Position numbers and translations under genes: made by a program
Shown: piece after piece, positions 19,554 through 28,710 of the stretch
Numbering within the stretch: position 1 is the stretch's first letter
How the letters are laid out: each line of letters starts with the position of its first letter
The notes under the pieces: generated by a model
What the model was told of the DNA's origin: nothing
Databases searched by the model: none
What the model saw: the letters and a program-made list of their open reading frames with translations, nothing else
NCBI GenBank assembly: GCA_003702545.1
Contig: REGK01000002.1
Coordinates: 1-55,277 of the forward strand
Source of the DNA: Candidatus Nitrosopumilus sp.
GTDB taxonomy: Archaea > Thermoproteota > Nitrososphaeria > Nitrososphaerales > Nitrosopumilaceae
Direction of reading: 5' to 3'
DNA: 55,277 nt

Positions 19554-21632
19554 ATGGCAACTGAATCTATTGGTTTACCATTTGAAGCAACCTCTGCTGC
19601 AGCATGGCTAGTTTGGATTCTACCATTTGCTGCCGCACTCATTATGCCGGGTATTGGAAAGATCTCAAAACGAGCAACAGGTTATGTTGCAGTTGGATTT
19701 GCATTAATGAGTGCACTATCAGCTGCATCTTTGTTACCCCTTGCAATTGAAGCTTCAGAAATTCACCATCAAATTATGTGGATTGAAGCAATTGGTTTGA
19801 AGGGTGGTGTATTAGCTGATCCACTTTCAGTGATTATGGCAAATGTTGTTGCTTGGATTTCATTCCTCATTATGATTTACAGTACAGGTTACATGAAAGG
19901 CGATAAAGATATCACAAGATTCTGGTTCTGGATGATGTTCTTTATTGGTTCAATGCAAATTATTGTTCTATCTGATAACTTACTCCAAGTATTCTTTGGT
20001 TGGGAAGGTGTAGGTCTTGCGTCTTATGCCTTGATCAGCTTTTGGTATCGTGACAAAAAGAAGGATCATGTTGGACAAGAAGGACGTACTGTTCTTGGGT
20101 TGTTAGATTACTATGCCCCAACACATGCAGGTATGAAGGCATTCATCATGACCAAAGTCGGTGATGTGATGATGATTGCTGGTATGCTTTTGATATTCTT
20201 GTTTGCTGGAACATTTGGTTTCAAAGAACTGATGGGAGATCATGAATGGGCTATTGCCATGAATGCTCAAGGTATGTTGGTCCCTGCATTTGTGTTGTTA
20301 TTTGGTGGTGCAATAGGTAAATCTGCACAATTCCCATTAAACGAATGGCTCTTAGAAGCAATGACTGGTCCAACTGCAGTTTCAGCATTAATTCACGCAG
20401 CAACAATGGTTAAAGCTGGTGTATTTTTAGTTGCAAGAATCGGACCAATTGTATTTGCACTAGGTGCTGCAGGAATTATGGCAGACCAATTCTTTGAGAT
20501 TGTTGCATGGGTTGGTGCAATAACTGCATTATTACTTGCTACACAAGGTATGGTTAATCCAGAAATTAAGAAAGTTCTCGCATATTCTACTGGTTCCCAA
20601 ATTGGTTACATGATGATGGCATTAGGTGTTGCAGGACTTTCTCATCAATATGTCGATGGTTACACTGCAGGATTCTTCCACTTAATTTCTCACGCAATGT
20701 TCAAGGCATCATTATTTATGGCTGCAGGTTCTCTGCTGCACATTGTAGGCTCTCGTTTTATGACTGATATGGGTGGTTTACGAAAACACATGAAAAAGAC
20801 GTATGCATTCATGTGGGCTGCCGGTCTTGGTTTAATGGGTGCACCATTTATCACAACAGGTTTCTGGAGTAAGGATGCAATCTTTGCATCAGTTTATACC
20901 TCTGGAAACGAATGGGCATTACCTCTATTTGCAATTGCAGTGTTGACTGCAATAATTACTGCATTTTATACCACAAGAATGATTGGTATGGTATTCTTTG
21001 GTGAGAAGAGCAAACACATCCAAAAGATGGAAGAAGAAGGACATCACATCCATGAAGCATCATTATCCATGTGGGCTCCATACGGAATTCTTGCAGTTCT
21101 AACTATTGGAATTGGATTAATCGGATTATCTGCAGAACATGGATTGCACCATATGTTTGAGGTATACCTTGAAGACTCCTTTGGAATTCACAGTGAATAT
21201 GCAAAAGCTGAATCCTCAATATTGCCAGACTTCTTGAAAGGCATTAATCCAGTAGCACTTGGTGCGTCACTTGTTGCATTTGCAATAGGAATTGGATTAG
21301 GTTACATATTCTATATTGGCAGATGGGTTGATCCTGTCAAATTTGTAAATTCAAATATTTTCTTTTACGCAATTCACAAAGTTATCTTAAGCAGATGGTA
21401 TCTCAATGCAATAGTGTATTGGTGCTTTGTAGTAGCCCCATTATGGTTAGCAAGAGGTATATTCAGATACTTTGAAAAGACAGCTATCGATTATGGTATG
21501 AATGATGGATTCCAGAAAGCAACTGCCTGGAGTGCAAAAGTTGTACAAGGAACTCAGACTGGTGTTTCCCAATCATATCTATTCGTATTTGGAGCAGGAT
21601 TACTATTCGTAGTTCTGATATTGTTGATGTAG
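19554..21632 (+). CDS. nuoL: complex I subunit L (antiporter-like)
   Basis: 'FFGWEGVGLASYALISFWY', 'LNEWLLEAMTGPTAVSALIHAATMVKAGVFL', 'KKVLAYSTGSQIGYMMMALG'; C-terminal long-helix region. Confidence 0.95.
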   Translation: MATESIGLPFEATSAAAWLVWILPFAAALIMPGIGKISKRATGYVAVGFALMSALSAASLLPLAIEASEIHHQIMWIEAIGLKGGVLADPLSVIMANVVAWISFLIMIYSTGYMKGDKDITRFWFWMMFFIGSMQIIVLSDNLLQVFFGWEGVGLASYALISFWYRDKKKDHVGQEGRTVLGLLDYYAPTHAGMKAFIMTKVGDVMMIAGMLLIFLFAGTFGFKELMGDHEWAIAMNAQGMLVPAFVLLFGGAIGKSAQFPLNEWLLEAMTGPTAVSALIHAATMVKAGVFLVARIGPIVFALGAAGIMADQFFEIVAWVGAITALLLATQGMVNPEIKKVLAYSTGSQIGYMMMALGVAGLSHQYVDGYTAGFFHLISHAMFKASLFMAAGSLLHIVGSRFMTDMGGLRKHMKKTYAFMWAAGLGLMGAPFITTGFWSKDAIFASVYTSGNEWALPLFAIAVLTAIITAFYTTRMIGMVFFGEKSKHIQKMEEEGHHIHEASLSMWAPYGILAVLTIGIGLIGLSAEHGLHHMFEVYLEDSFGIHSEYAKAESSILPDFLKGINPVALGASLVAFAIGIGLGYIFYIGRWVDPVKFVNSNIFFYAIHKVILSRWYLNAIVYWCFVVAPLWLARGIFRYFEKTAIDYGMNDGFQKATAWSAKVVQGTQTGVSQSYLFVFGAGLLFVVLILLM

Positions 21633-21644
21633 GAGAGATATGAA

Positions 21645-23129
21645 ATGTTAGAAATTACTTCCACACCATTAATACTAATTGCAATTTTAGGAACTGTTGG
21701 AATTATTCTTCCAATAATCAGTATTGCAAGAAAAGAAAAAGGCTCTAACTCATTTTATGCTGTAATTGCATTTGCAGCATTAATTGTGTCTATGGCCTAT
21801 GTTGGCTATCAATTCATTAACGAAAATGTTGCTGCATCTGCTCTATTCTCTGATGATGTAATTGTAGATGATGCATTTGGTGGATTCTTTGCAATTGCAA
21901 TGTTGATTGTTGCATTGTTCACAACAGTTGGCTCCTTTAATTATATGAGAAAACATAACTCTCCTGCTGTTTACTATTCGCTAATCTTACTTGCAACAAT
22001 CGGAATGATTCTTGTTGCATATTCAACTGATTTGGTAATGCTGTTTGTTGCTTGGGAGCTCATGAGTATTCCAACATACATCTTGGTTGGATACATGAAA
22101 AAGAATCCTAGCTCAAATGAAGCCGCATTAAAGTACTTCTTGTTTGGTGCATTATCTTCTGCAATAATCGTTTACGGAATTGCAATATCTTATGGATTAA
22201 CTGGTTCTACAAATATTGGTGAAGTCATTGAAGGATATTCAACACTTGATCCATCCCTATTACCATTAGCCTTACTCTCCGTTGGAATGTTTATTGCAGG
22301 ATTTGGATTCAAGATGGGACTTGTTCCTTTCCATCAATGGTTGCCCGATACCTATGAAGGTGCACCATCTCCAGTAACTGCACTTCTTGCAGCTGCAACC
22401 AAAAAAGCAGGATTTGCTGCTGCTATCCGAATCATAGTACTTGGAATGGTTGCTCTAAATCTTGATTGGACTTTGGCACTTGGAATCATTGCCGTGATGA
22501 CTATGACAATCGGTAATGTTGCTGCAATCATGCAAAAGAATCTCTCAAGAATGTTAGCCTATTCTAGTATTGCACATGCTGGGTACATTTTGATTGGACT
22601 GGCTGTTGCTCCATACAGCTCTCTTGGTTTACAAGGTTCATTGTATCAAATATTCAACCATGCCGTAATGAAAGGTGCTGCCTTTATCGCAATTGCAGGA
22701 ATTGTAACAACTCTTGCTGTGACTCATATTGATAAACTCAAAGGACTTGGAAGACGAATGCCTATCACTGCTTTAGGTATGGTGATTTCATTATTTGCAC
22801 TTGCAGGCGTTCCTCCACTTTCAGGATTTTGGAGTAAATTGATGTTGTTTGGAAGTGCATTAGATGCAAGCACTGCATTATGGTGGGCTCCATGGCTTGC
22901 AATTGCAGGTGTTCTTAACAGTGCATTATCCCTTGCTTACTATGGTTGGATTACAAGAAAAATGTACTTTGAAGGAGAAACCGAAAAGAGAGTTTCAGAG
23001 CCAAAATCAATTGTAGCAGTAATGATATTCTCTATCATCTTCTTAGTAGGATTTGGTGTTTATCCAGAACCACTACTCAAATTCGTAGAGTTTGCAACAC
23101 CAGTAATTAGTTTAGGACTTATGCCTTAA
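21645..23129 (+). CDS. nuoN: complex I subunit N (antiporter-like)
   Basis: 'WELMSIPTYILVGYMK', 'FHQWLPDTYEGAPSPVTALLAAATKKAGFA', 'LSRMLAYSSIAHAGYILIGL'. Confidence 0.94.
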   Translation: MLEITSTPLILIAILGTVGIILPIISIARKEKGSNSFYAVIAFAALIVSMAYVGYQFINENVAASALFSDDVIVDDAFGGFFAIAMLIVALFTTVGSFNYMRKHNSPAVYYSLILLATIGMILVAYSTDLVMLFVAWELMSIPTYILVGYMKKNPSSNEAALKYFLFGALSSAIIVYGIAISYGLTGSTNIGEVIEGYSTLDPSLLPLALLSVGMFIAGFGFKMGLVPFHQWLPDTYEGAPSPVTALLAAATKKAGFAAAIRIIVLGMVALNLDWTLALGIIAVMTMTIGNVAAIMQKNLSRMLAYSSIAHAGYILIGLAVAPYSSLGLQGSLYQIFNHAVMKGAAFIAIAGIVTTLAVTHIDKLKGLGRRMPITALGMVISLFALAGVPPLSGFWSKLMLFGSALDASTALWWAPWLAIAGVLNSALSLAYYGWITRKMYFEGETEKRVSEPKSIVAVMIFSIIFLVGFGVYPEPLLKFVEFATPVISLGLMP

Positions 23130-23970
23130 ACGAAGTAAATTTAATTAAATTATCTAGATTTACTTTTGCATCACTATCTGGAATCTTTCTTAAACTTATT
23201 CTTGCTTTTTCAGAATATTCCTTTAGTAACTCTTCCATTTTGTTAAAGACATCTCTTGGGTCTGAACTCTTTTTGATCAATATGTTAAACAACTTGTCTT
23301 CATTTTTCCAATCTAACAAATCATCTCTAATTTGATAAGCAATTCCCATATTTTTTCCATATTCTGTTAATCCTTCAATTTGTTCTTCTGTTCCATTTGC
23401 AATGATTGCACCTGTTCTGGCTGCTACCTCAAATGCAGTTGCAGTTTTGTATTCTATAACTTTGAGATAATCATCAAATGTAACATCTTCACTTGTTTCT
23501 AATCTATTTTCAATCATTTCTCCTTCACTCATTAGCATTGCAGTTGTTGCCAAATCTTTTGTAATTCGGGGATTGTCTAATCTAGAACATACGGCTAAAA
23601 TTAATCCTAAAACAAAATCTCCAGTAAGTACACTGGTATTGTATCCATATTTGATATGAAATGGATCCTTTTGTCTTCTCATTGTTTCATTGTCAATAAT
23701 ATCGTCATGGATAATGGATTCCATGTGCAAAAATTCAACTGCGCAGGATGCTGCAAATGTATTTTCGTCAACCTTTCCGATGCTTTCGGCTGATAATGTG
23801 AGAATAATAGGTCTGATTCGTTTTCCACCTTCTAAAGAATATTTCAAGGGCTCAATGAATTCTGATTCTGAATACAGATCTAGTTCTTTATCTAGAGCCT
23901 GATCAATTTTTTTGATATATTCTCCATATGTCTCAAGTAAAGGATTAATCTCGATATTTTTTCTGTCCAA
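23119..23970 (-). CDS. polyprenyl synthetase (isoprenyl diphosphate synthase)
   Basis: 'GGKRIRPIILTLS', first aspartate-rich motif HDDIID, second 'YQIRDDLLDW'. Confidence 0.9.
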   Translation of the reverse strand: MDRKNIEINPLLETYGEYIKKIDQALDKELDLYSESEFIEPLKYSLEGGKRIRPIILTLSAESIGKVDENTFAASCAVEFLHMESIIHDDIIDNETMRRQKDPFHIKYGYNTSVLTGDFVLGLILAVCSRLDNPRITKDLATTAMLMSEGEMIENRLETSEDVTFDDYLKVIEYKTATAFEVAARTGAIIANGTEEQIEGLTEYGKNMGIAYQIRDDLLDWKNEDKLFNILIKKSSDPRDVFNKMEELLKEYSEKARISLRKIPDSDAKVNLDNLIKFTSFKA

Positions 23971-24013
23971 GATGGCCTCTACTCAAAAAATTTCCCCGTT
24001 GTTAATTAAATCT

Positions 24014-24107
24014 TGGTGCTCCAGCCGGGATTTTCATCGATTGATTTTGAACCCGGGATCACTGCCTTGAAAGGGCAGTATGCTTGACCGGTCTACACCA
24101 CTGGAAC
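24014..24107 (-). tRNA. tRNA-Glu (anticodon TTC) with ~15-nt intron in the T-loop; CCA encoded
   Basis: Reverse strand GTTCCAGTGGTGTAGACCGGTCAAGCATACTGCCCTTTCAAGGCAGTGATCCCGGGTTCAAA[ATCAATCGATGAAAA]TCCCGGCTGGAGCACCA. Acceptor GTTCCAG/CTGGAGC pairs; anticodon loop CTTTCAA; T-stem CCGGG/CCCGG restored after removing ~15 nt (24031-24045). Confidence 0.87.
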
Positions 24108-24187
24108 CCAAGAAAATTCTGTATTCTGACCATAAAATCTTTTGTAAACCACAAAGATTTTTTTATTGGCAGATTTGGAGTCAAATC

Positions 24188-24820
24188 ATGAACATAACTA
24201 AAAAAATTGATGAAATGATTGAAGAAAGAAGTTTACTAAAACACCCATTTTACCAGGCATGGTCGGATGGAAAATTAACAAAAGAATCCCTAGCCGGATA
24301 TTCAAAAGAATATTTCCAATTAGTAAAAGAGGTACCATCTTTTATGGCTCCAATTATTCAAAAAGCCCCAGAGTCAGTTGTAAAAGAATTAGTTGAAAAT
24401 CAACAAGAAGAATCTGATCATATCAAACCATGGATTGCTTTTGCAGGTGAACTTGGAATTTCTGAAGAAGAATTATTATCTTATTCAGGTTTACCAAAAA
24501 CAAAACAAGCAGTATCTGATTTGAATGAGTTAATGGATACTTTTGAAGGTGGTGCATGTGCAATGTATGCATTTGAAAAAGAAATTCCAAAAATCAGTCA
24601 AACAAAACTTGATGGTTTAGCAGAATTCTATGGAATGACTAGTGATGAAGCTACAGAATACTTCAAACTACATACAGAAGCTGACATTAGACATGCAGCA
24701 TCATGGAGAAATATTCTTGAAAAATCTTCAACTGATTATGACAAGTTAATTGAGATTGCAGAAAAATCTATCTCTGCACAAAATTTGTTATTGGACAGTT
24801 GTTTTGAAGAATACTGTTAA
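24188..24820 (+). CDS. CADD/PqqC/TenA-like heme-oxygenase-fold protein
   Basis: 'LLKHPFYQAWSDGKLTKESLAGYSKEYFQL' and 'YAFEKEIPKISQTKLDGLAEFYGMTSDEATEYFKLHTEADIRH' resemble Chlamydia CADD. The native ATG is probably 24188; the ORF-track extension runs back into the tRNA. Confidence 0.85.
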   Translation: MNITKKIDEMIEERSLLKHPFYQAWSDGKLTKESLAGYSKEYFQLVKEVPSFMAPIIQKAPESVVKELVENQQEESDHIKPWIAFAGELGISEEELLSYSGLPKTKQAVSDLNELMDTFEGGACAMYAFEKEIPKISQTKLDGLAEFYGMTSDEATEYFKLHTEADIRHAASWRNILEKSSTDYDKLIEIAEKSISAQNLLLDSCFEEYC

Positions 24821-24861
24821 TCTCATAACATTTTATACCTGAGAAAAAATTCATCTGCTTA

Positions 24862-24935
24862 GGGCCCATAACTCAGCTTGGTAGAGTAACCGGCTCATAA
24901 CCGGTGAGCCAAGGGATCGAAGCCCTTTGGGCCCA
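24862..24935 (+). tRNA. tRNA with CAT anticodon (elongator Met or Ile2)
   Basis: GGGCCCATAACTCAGCTTGGTAGAGTAACCGGCTCATAACCGGTGAGCCAAGGGATCGAAGCCCTTTGGGCCCA; all arms pair. The anticodon stem lacks the GGG/CCC initiator signature. Confidence 0.93.
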
Positions 24936-24978
24936 TTATTTTCAATTAGTTTTAAAATAAGCAAAATCAAATTTTACT

Positions 24979-25041
24979 GGCTGCAATGAAGAATCAGAGT
25001 TATATCTGAATGATGATTGGAAGGCATTTGTCTGAGCTGCC
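24979..25041 (+). ncRNA. candidate box C/D sRNA (2'-O-methylation guide)
   Basis: Terminal stem GGCTGC/GCTGCC (5 of 6 pair), C box-like ATGAAGA (24986-24992), 13-nt guide, D' CTGA (25006-25009), C' ATGATGA (25010-25016), 15-nt guide, D CTGA (25032-25035). Confidence 0.6.
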
Positions 25042-25045
25042 GAAC

Positions 25046-25651
25046 TCATTTACCAATTTGATTTTTCACTTTTTCTAAAATCTCATCATCTACTAGGTTT
25101 TGTTCATGTAATGCTTTAGTGATTTGCAAAATATTCAGAATTGAATGCATTTTAACATCTAATTCTTCTAAGGCCTCATCTGCTCCCTCCATTCTATTTA
25201 CAATTACATATGCATCTTTTACTGAAATGTTGACTTCCTTTAATGATTTGATTGCATTAACAACAGAACCGCCTGTTGTTGCAACATCATCAATCATAAC
25301 TACATGCATTCCATCATGAATTTTACCTTCAACTGATTTTGAAGTTCCATAATCTTTTGGTTTACTTCTAACATAGATTAGTGGTTTTACTGTTTCAATT
25401 GCTAATGCTGATGCAATAACTAGACCTCCTGTAGGCACTGAAACTATTGAATCAAACTTGTCTAATCCAATATTTTGTGCAATCTCATTTTCAAGATGTT
25501 TGACCATTTTCCTGAATTCTTGAGGATAACTTGGGACTAGTCTTAGATCTACATAGTATGAACTCTTTTTTCCACTGGCTAGTGTAAAATCTCCAAATTT
25601 TATGATGCCTTTTTGATGCAAAAAGGTTGCAAACTCTTTTACAAATTCCAT
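25046..25651 (-). CDS. pyrE: orotate phosphoribosyltransferase
   Basis: PRPP motif 'VVMIDDVATTGGSVVNAI', 'FTLASGKKSSYYVDLR'. Confidence 0.94.
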   Translation of the reverse strand: MEFVKEFATFLHQKGIIKFGDFTLASGKKSSYYVDLRLVPSYPQEFRKMVKHLENEIAQNIGLDKFDSIVSVPTGGLVIASALAIETVKPLIYVRSKPKDYGTSKSVEGKIHDGMHVVMIDDVATTGGSVVNAIKSLKEVNISVKDAYVIVNRMEGADEALEELDVKMHSILNILQITKALHEQNLVDDEILEKVKNQIGK

Positions 25652-25701
25652 ACCAAAATTAACTACACTGGATTTATTTTGGTTTGTATTATGAATGAAT
25701 T

Positions 25702-26784
25702 ATGCCTGAAATTTGGTTAAATTATGGTATCACAGACGTTGTTTTGGACATTAGAGCCGAGAATTTAGAGCAAAAAATTGATTCAGATGGTAAGGTTCTA
25801 GATGATTCAGCGATCAATGAAAAATTGAGTAGCATCGATTTGTCTAAACCTATGGAACTTGTGGTTTTGCATAATTCAAAATCTATTCAGAAAATAATTT
25901 CATCCATGTTTACATTGTGTGAGCAAAAATCACAACCTTTCCCAAAAATACTCACTGATAAAAAAATACTAAATCAAGTTAAAGCAGGACTCCCAGAGGG
26001 AAGCTCAATTAATGAATTTGATAATTTTGAAAATCCCAACCCAAATCTAGTGTTTCTAAGTGAAATGGAATTTGATGGTCTTTTTGGTTATGAAACAATC
26101 TCAACACGTCTTATCAAAAAATTTGGTTCAGAATCTATGCTTTCTGCATATGCAAAAAGACAAGGAAATCTTCCTGTTCCTGGACAATATCCTGAAAGTT
26201 TCCAAGAAGCAAAGAAATTTTCTAATAATTTTGAAATTCAAGGAATCGAAATCGTTGCAAATTCTGAAGGTATTGTTGATTTTTCAATTGGACATCCTTC
26301 AGAAACTATGTCTAATACAAAGATTCTAGAATCAAATTCCATCAAAGATGTTGGTCAACATAAAACAATGATAATCAGTACTGGTAAGGATGCCAGTAAT
26401 GACAACCTTGGAAAATCCTTCTCATCTCTATGGAATTGTTCAAATGCTATTAAAAAAGATGGACTTGCAATTTTAGTTGCTGAATGTAAAGGTGGTTTGG
26501 GGTCTGACGCAATTCAACAGTATATTGAAGATAGACTAACTCTAGAACAATTACGAAATCCAACCAAATACATTACTGGCATGGAAGATCTTTTATTCTT
26601 ATCCGAAGTACAGAATAATTTTCAAATCGGTCTTGTTTCAATTTTACCTGAATTTTATGCAAAAAAATTAAACATGATTTCTCTACCTGGAATAAAATAT
26701 TCCATGGATTACATACTGAAAACACAAGGTCCTAGACAGAAAGTTGCTGTAGTTGCAGATGGTGCTAGGCTCTTGCTAAGGTAG
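25702..26784 (+). CDS. LarA-like (DUF2088/nickel-pincer racemase superfamily) protein
   Basis: C-terminal 'NLGKSFSSLWNCSNAIKKDGLAILVAECKGGLGSDAIQQYIEDRL' resembles the LarA C-terminal domain. Confidence 0.6.
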   Translation: MPEIWLNYGITDVVLDIRAENLEQKIDSDGKVLDDSAINEKLSSIDLSKPMELVVLHNSKSIQKIISSMFTLCEQKSQPFPKILTDKKILNQVKAGLPEGSSINEFDNFENPNPNLVFLSEMEFDGLFGYETISTRLIKKFGSESMLSAYAKRQGNLPVPGQYPESFQEAKKFSNNFEIQGIEIVANSEGIVDFSIGHPSETMSNTKILESNSIKDVGQHKTMIISTGKDASNDNLGKSFSSLWNCSNAIKKDGLAILVAECKGGLGSDAIQQYIEDRLTLEQLRNPTKYITGMEDLLFLSEVQNNFQIGLVSILPEFYAKKLNMISLPGIKYSMDYILKTQGPRQKVAVVADGARLLLR

Positions 26785-27882
26785 AAAATTAGGTAAGAAA
26801 TCTGATGGCAGTGGTGCACATAGAATTGCCAATCCTATAATTCCTATGTATGCTAATTTTCTATTTCTTGAAAGTGGTGAAATATCATCTAATGGCATTG
26901 CACTAGGATTTCTTGAACTCATTATTAGAATCAAAATTGCCATTAACCAATAATTTAGCAAAACTAGTATTGCCATACTGCCAAAAGTTGCATACCTGTG
27001 TAATTTTGGACCTAATAGGGTTCTGGCCATGTGACCTCCATCTAATTGCCATGCAGGAAGTAAATTCAAAAAAGTAATCAAAAATCCAATCCATGCAGCA
27101 AACATTACCGGAGTCATAATAACTTCATGTCCTGTTCCTCCCTTTCCAAACATTGCAAGACTTGCAGTCATCAACAATGGTTCTCCTTGCTCCCATTCCA
27201 TCAATCTAGATTCTTCAAATAATCCTGCAGCAATTTCAGGTTCTATAATTGGTGCTGTATATGCTCCATAAATTGAAACGATGACTGCAATTACTAATCC
27301 TGCTATTGGTCCTGCGATTGCAACATCAAATAGAATTTCTCTGTTAATGGTTAATCCCCTTGATTGAATAAATGCCCCAAATGTTGGAATCCCTATTACT
27401 GGTAAACCTGGAATAAAGTATGGCCATGTTGTTTTTAGTCTATGTGCTTTTGCTGCAATAATGTGTCCCAATTCATGAATTCCTAAAATTCCTAACAACG
27501 ATAATGTGTAAACAGCTGCCATCTCTAGAGGCTCTCCGATTTCCACAATCGAATTAGTTCCTGATGTTCTATAGTATCCGTCAATCATAACAAATGTAAT
27601 CACAATTGCAAACAAAGCTCTTGGAGTCCATGCTGTTTTCATCCATCTTCTTTGTTTTTTTATTGCAAATTTTTGAATAATAACAAATTTTCCTCCGTCT
27701 TTTTGTTCTAACCTGCATGCAAAACTCATACCTTCTAACTTTCTTGCTAATTGCTCAAATTTTGATTTAAACTCAATATCCTCAATTCGAAATTCCATTG
27801 AAAATTCTGTTTTTATAAAATCACTCACATCAAATATGGAATTTACTAAAGAAATTATCTCATCTTGAGAATGTTCTTCCAT
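26776..27882 (-). CDS. membrane metalloprotease, site-2 protease family (M50)
   Basis: HELGHIIAAK (HExxH) and 'NLLPAWQLDGGHMARTLLG' motifs in a multi-TM protein. Confidence 0.92.
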   Translation of the reverse strand: MEEHSQDEIISLVNSIFDVSDFIKTEFSMEFRIEDIEFKSKFEQLARKLEGMSFACRLEQKDGGKFVIIQKFAIKKQRRWMKTAWTPRALFAIVITFVMIDGYYRTSGTNSIVEIGEPLEMAAVYTLSLLGILGIHELGHIIAAKAHRLKTTWPYFIPGLPVIGIPTFGAFIQSRGLTINREILFDVAIAGPIAGLVIAVIVSIYGAYTAPIIEPEIAAGLFEESRLMEWEQGEPLLMTASLAMFGKGGTGHEVIMTPVMFAAWIGFLITFLNLLPAWQLDGGHMARTLLGPKLHRYATFGSMAILVLLNYWLMAILILIMSSRNPSAMPLDDISPLSRNRKLAYIGIIGLAILCAPLPSDFLPNFLP

Positions 27883-27934
27883 TCTTTATGACTACTTCTT
27901 TCCATTAAATGGTCTTTTGGTTTAAAATTAAATA

Positions 27935-28453
27935 TTGATGGTGGTATCTCTTAGTATGCAAGTAATTCTAAGACAGCTAGGTGACTGTAATATCCGACGT
28001 GCTGAATCAAGCGATCTTATCTCTGTCATGGAAATCAATCTCAAAACACTTCCTGAACACTATTCCGATTATTTCTATGAGAGTTTACTTGCAGAATTAC
28101 CTGAGGCATTTATTGTAGCTGAAATCGGAGGAAAACATGTTGGATACATAATGTGTAAAACTGAATATGGCTTTTCGAATTTCAAAAAACTTGGATTTGT
28201 TAAAAAAGGCCATGTTGTTTCAGTTGCTGTTCTTGATGATTATAGAAAACGAGGAATAGGAAAAGCACTAGTTGAAGAATCTGTAAATGGAGTCAAATTA
28301 CGAAAATGTGATGAATTCTATTTGGAAGTAAGATGTAGCAATGTTGAGGCTGTAAGACTATATGAAAAACTTGGATTTGTGATAAGACAACAACTAAATG
28401 CATATTATCGTGATGGCGAAGATGCATATCTTATGGCCATTGAATTAACTTAG
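27935..28453 (+). CDS. rimI: GNAT N-terminal acetyltransferase, RimI/Ard1-like
   Basis: 'GHVVSVAVLDDYRKRGIGKALVEESV', 'LEVRCSNVEAVRLYEKLGFVIR'. Confidence 0.9.
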   Translation: MMVVSLSMQVILRQLGDCNIRRAESSDLISVMEINLKTLPEHYSDYFYESLLAELPEAFIVAEIGGKHVGYIMCKTEYGFSNFKKLGFVKKGHVVSVAVLDDYRKRGIGKALVEESVNGVKLRKCDEFYLEVRCSNVEAVRLYEKLGFVIRQQLNAYYRDGEDAYLMAIELT

Positions 28454-28490
28454 ATAAAACCAATAAATAACTCGCATAAAATTTTCCGCC

Positions 28491-28709
28491 ATGGACAAAC
28501 GTAAAGGAATGGGAATTACAATTTTTGTTCTTTGTATTGGTGGGTTTTTTCTATACGCATACTTGTTGATGCTATCTGAATGGAGTCCAATTGTTTTACA
28601 ATTATCAGTATTAATGATTGCAGGGGGAATTCTTGGAGTTGTTGCATGGATAGGATATGTTATGGCAACAACAAAACCTTCACCTGCATCAATTACTTCG
28701 GAAGATTAG
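28491..28709 (+). CDS. small membrane protein, two predicted TM segments
   Basis: 72 aa; hydrophobic segments GITIFVLCIGGFFLYAYLLM and IVLQLSVLMIAGGILGVVAWIGYVMA. Confidence 0.7.
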   Translation: MDKRKGMGITIFVLCIGGFFLYAYLLMLSEWSPIVLQLSVLMIAGGILGVVAWIGYVMATTKPSPASITSED

Positions 28710-28710
28710 T

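Noticed and set aside
24080-24187. N-terminal extension of the CADD-like ORF
   Set aside because: Extension overlaps the tRNA-Glu gene on the opposite strand; homology to CADD begins at Met 24188.
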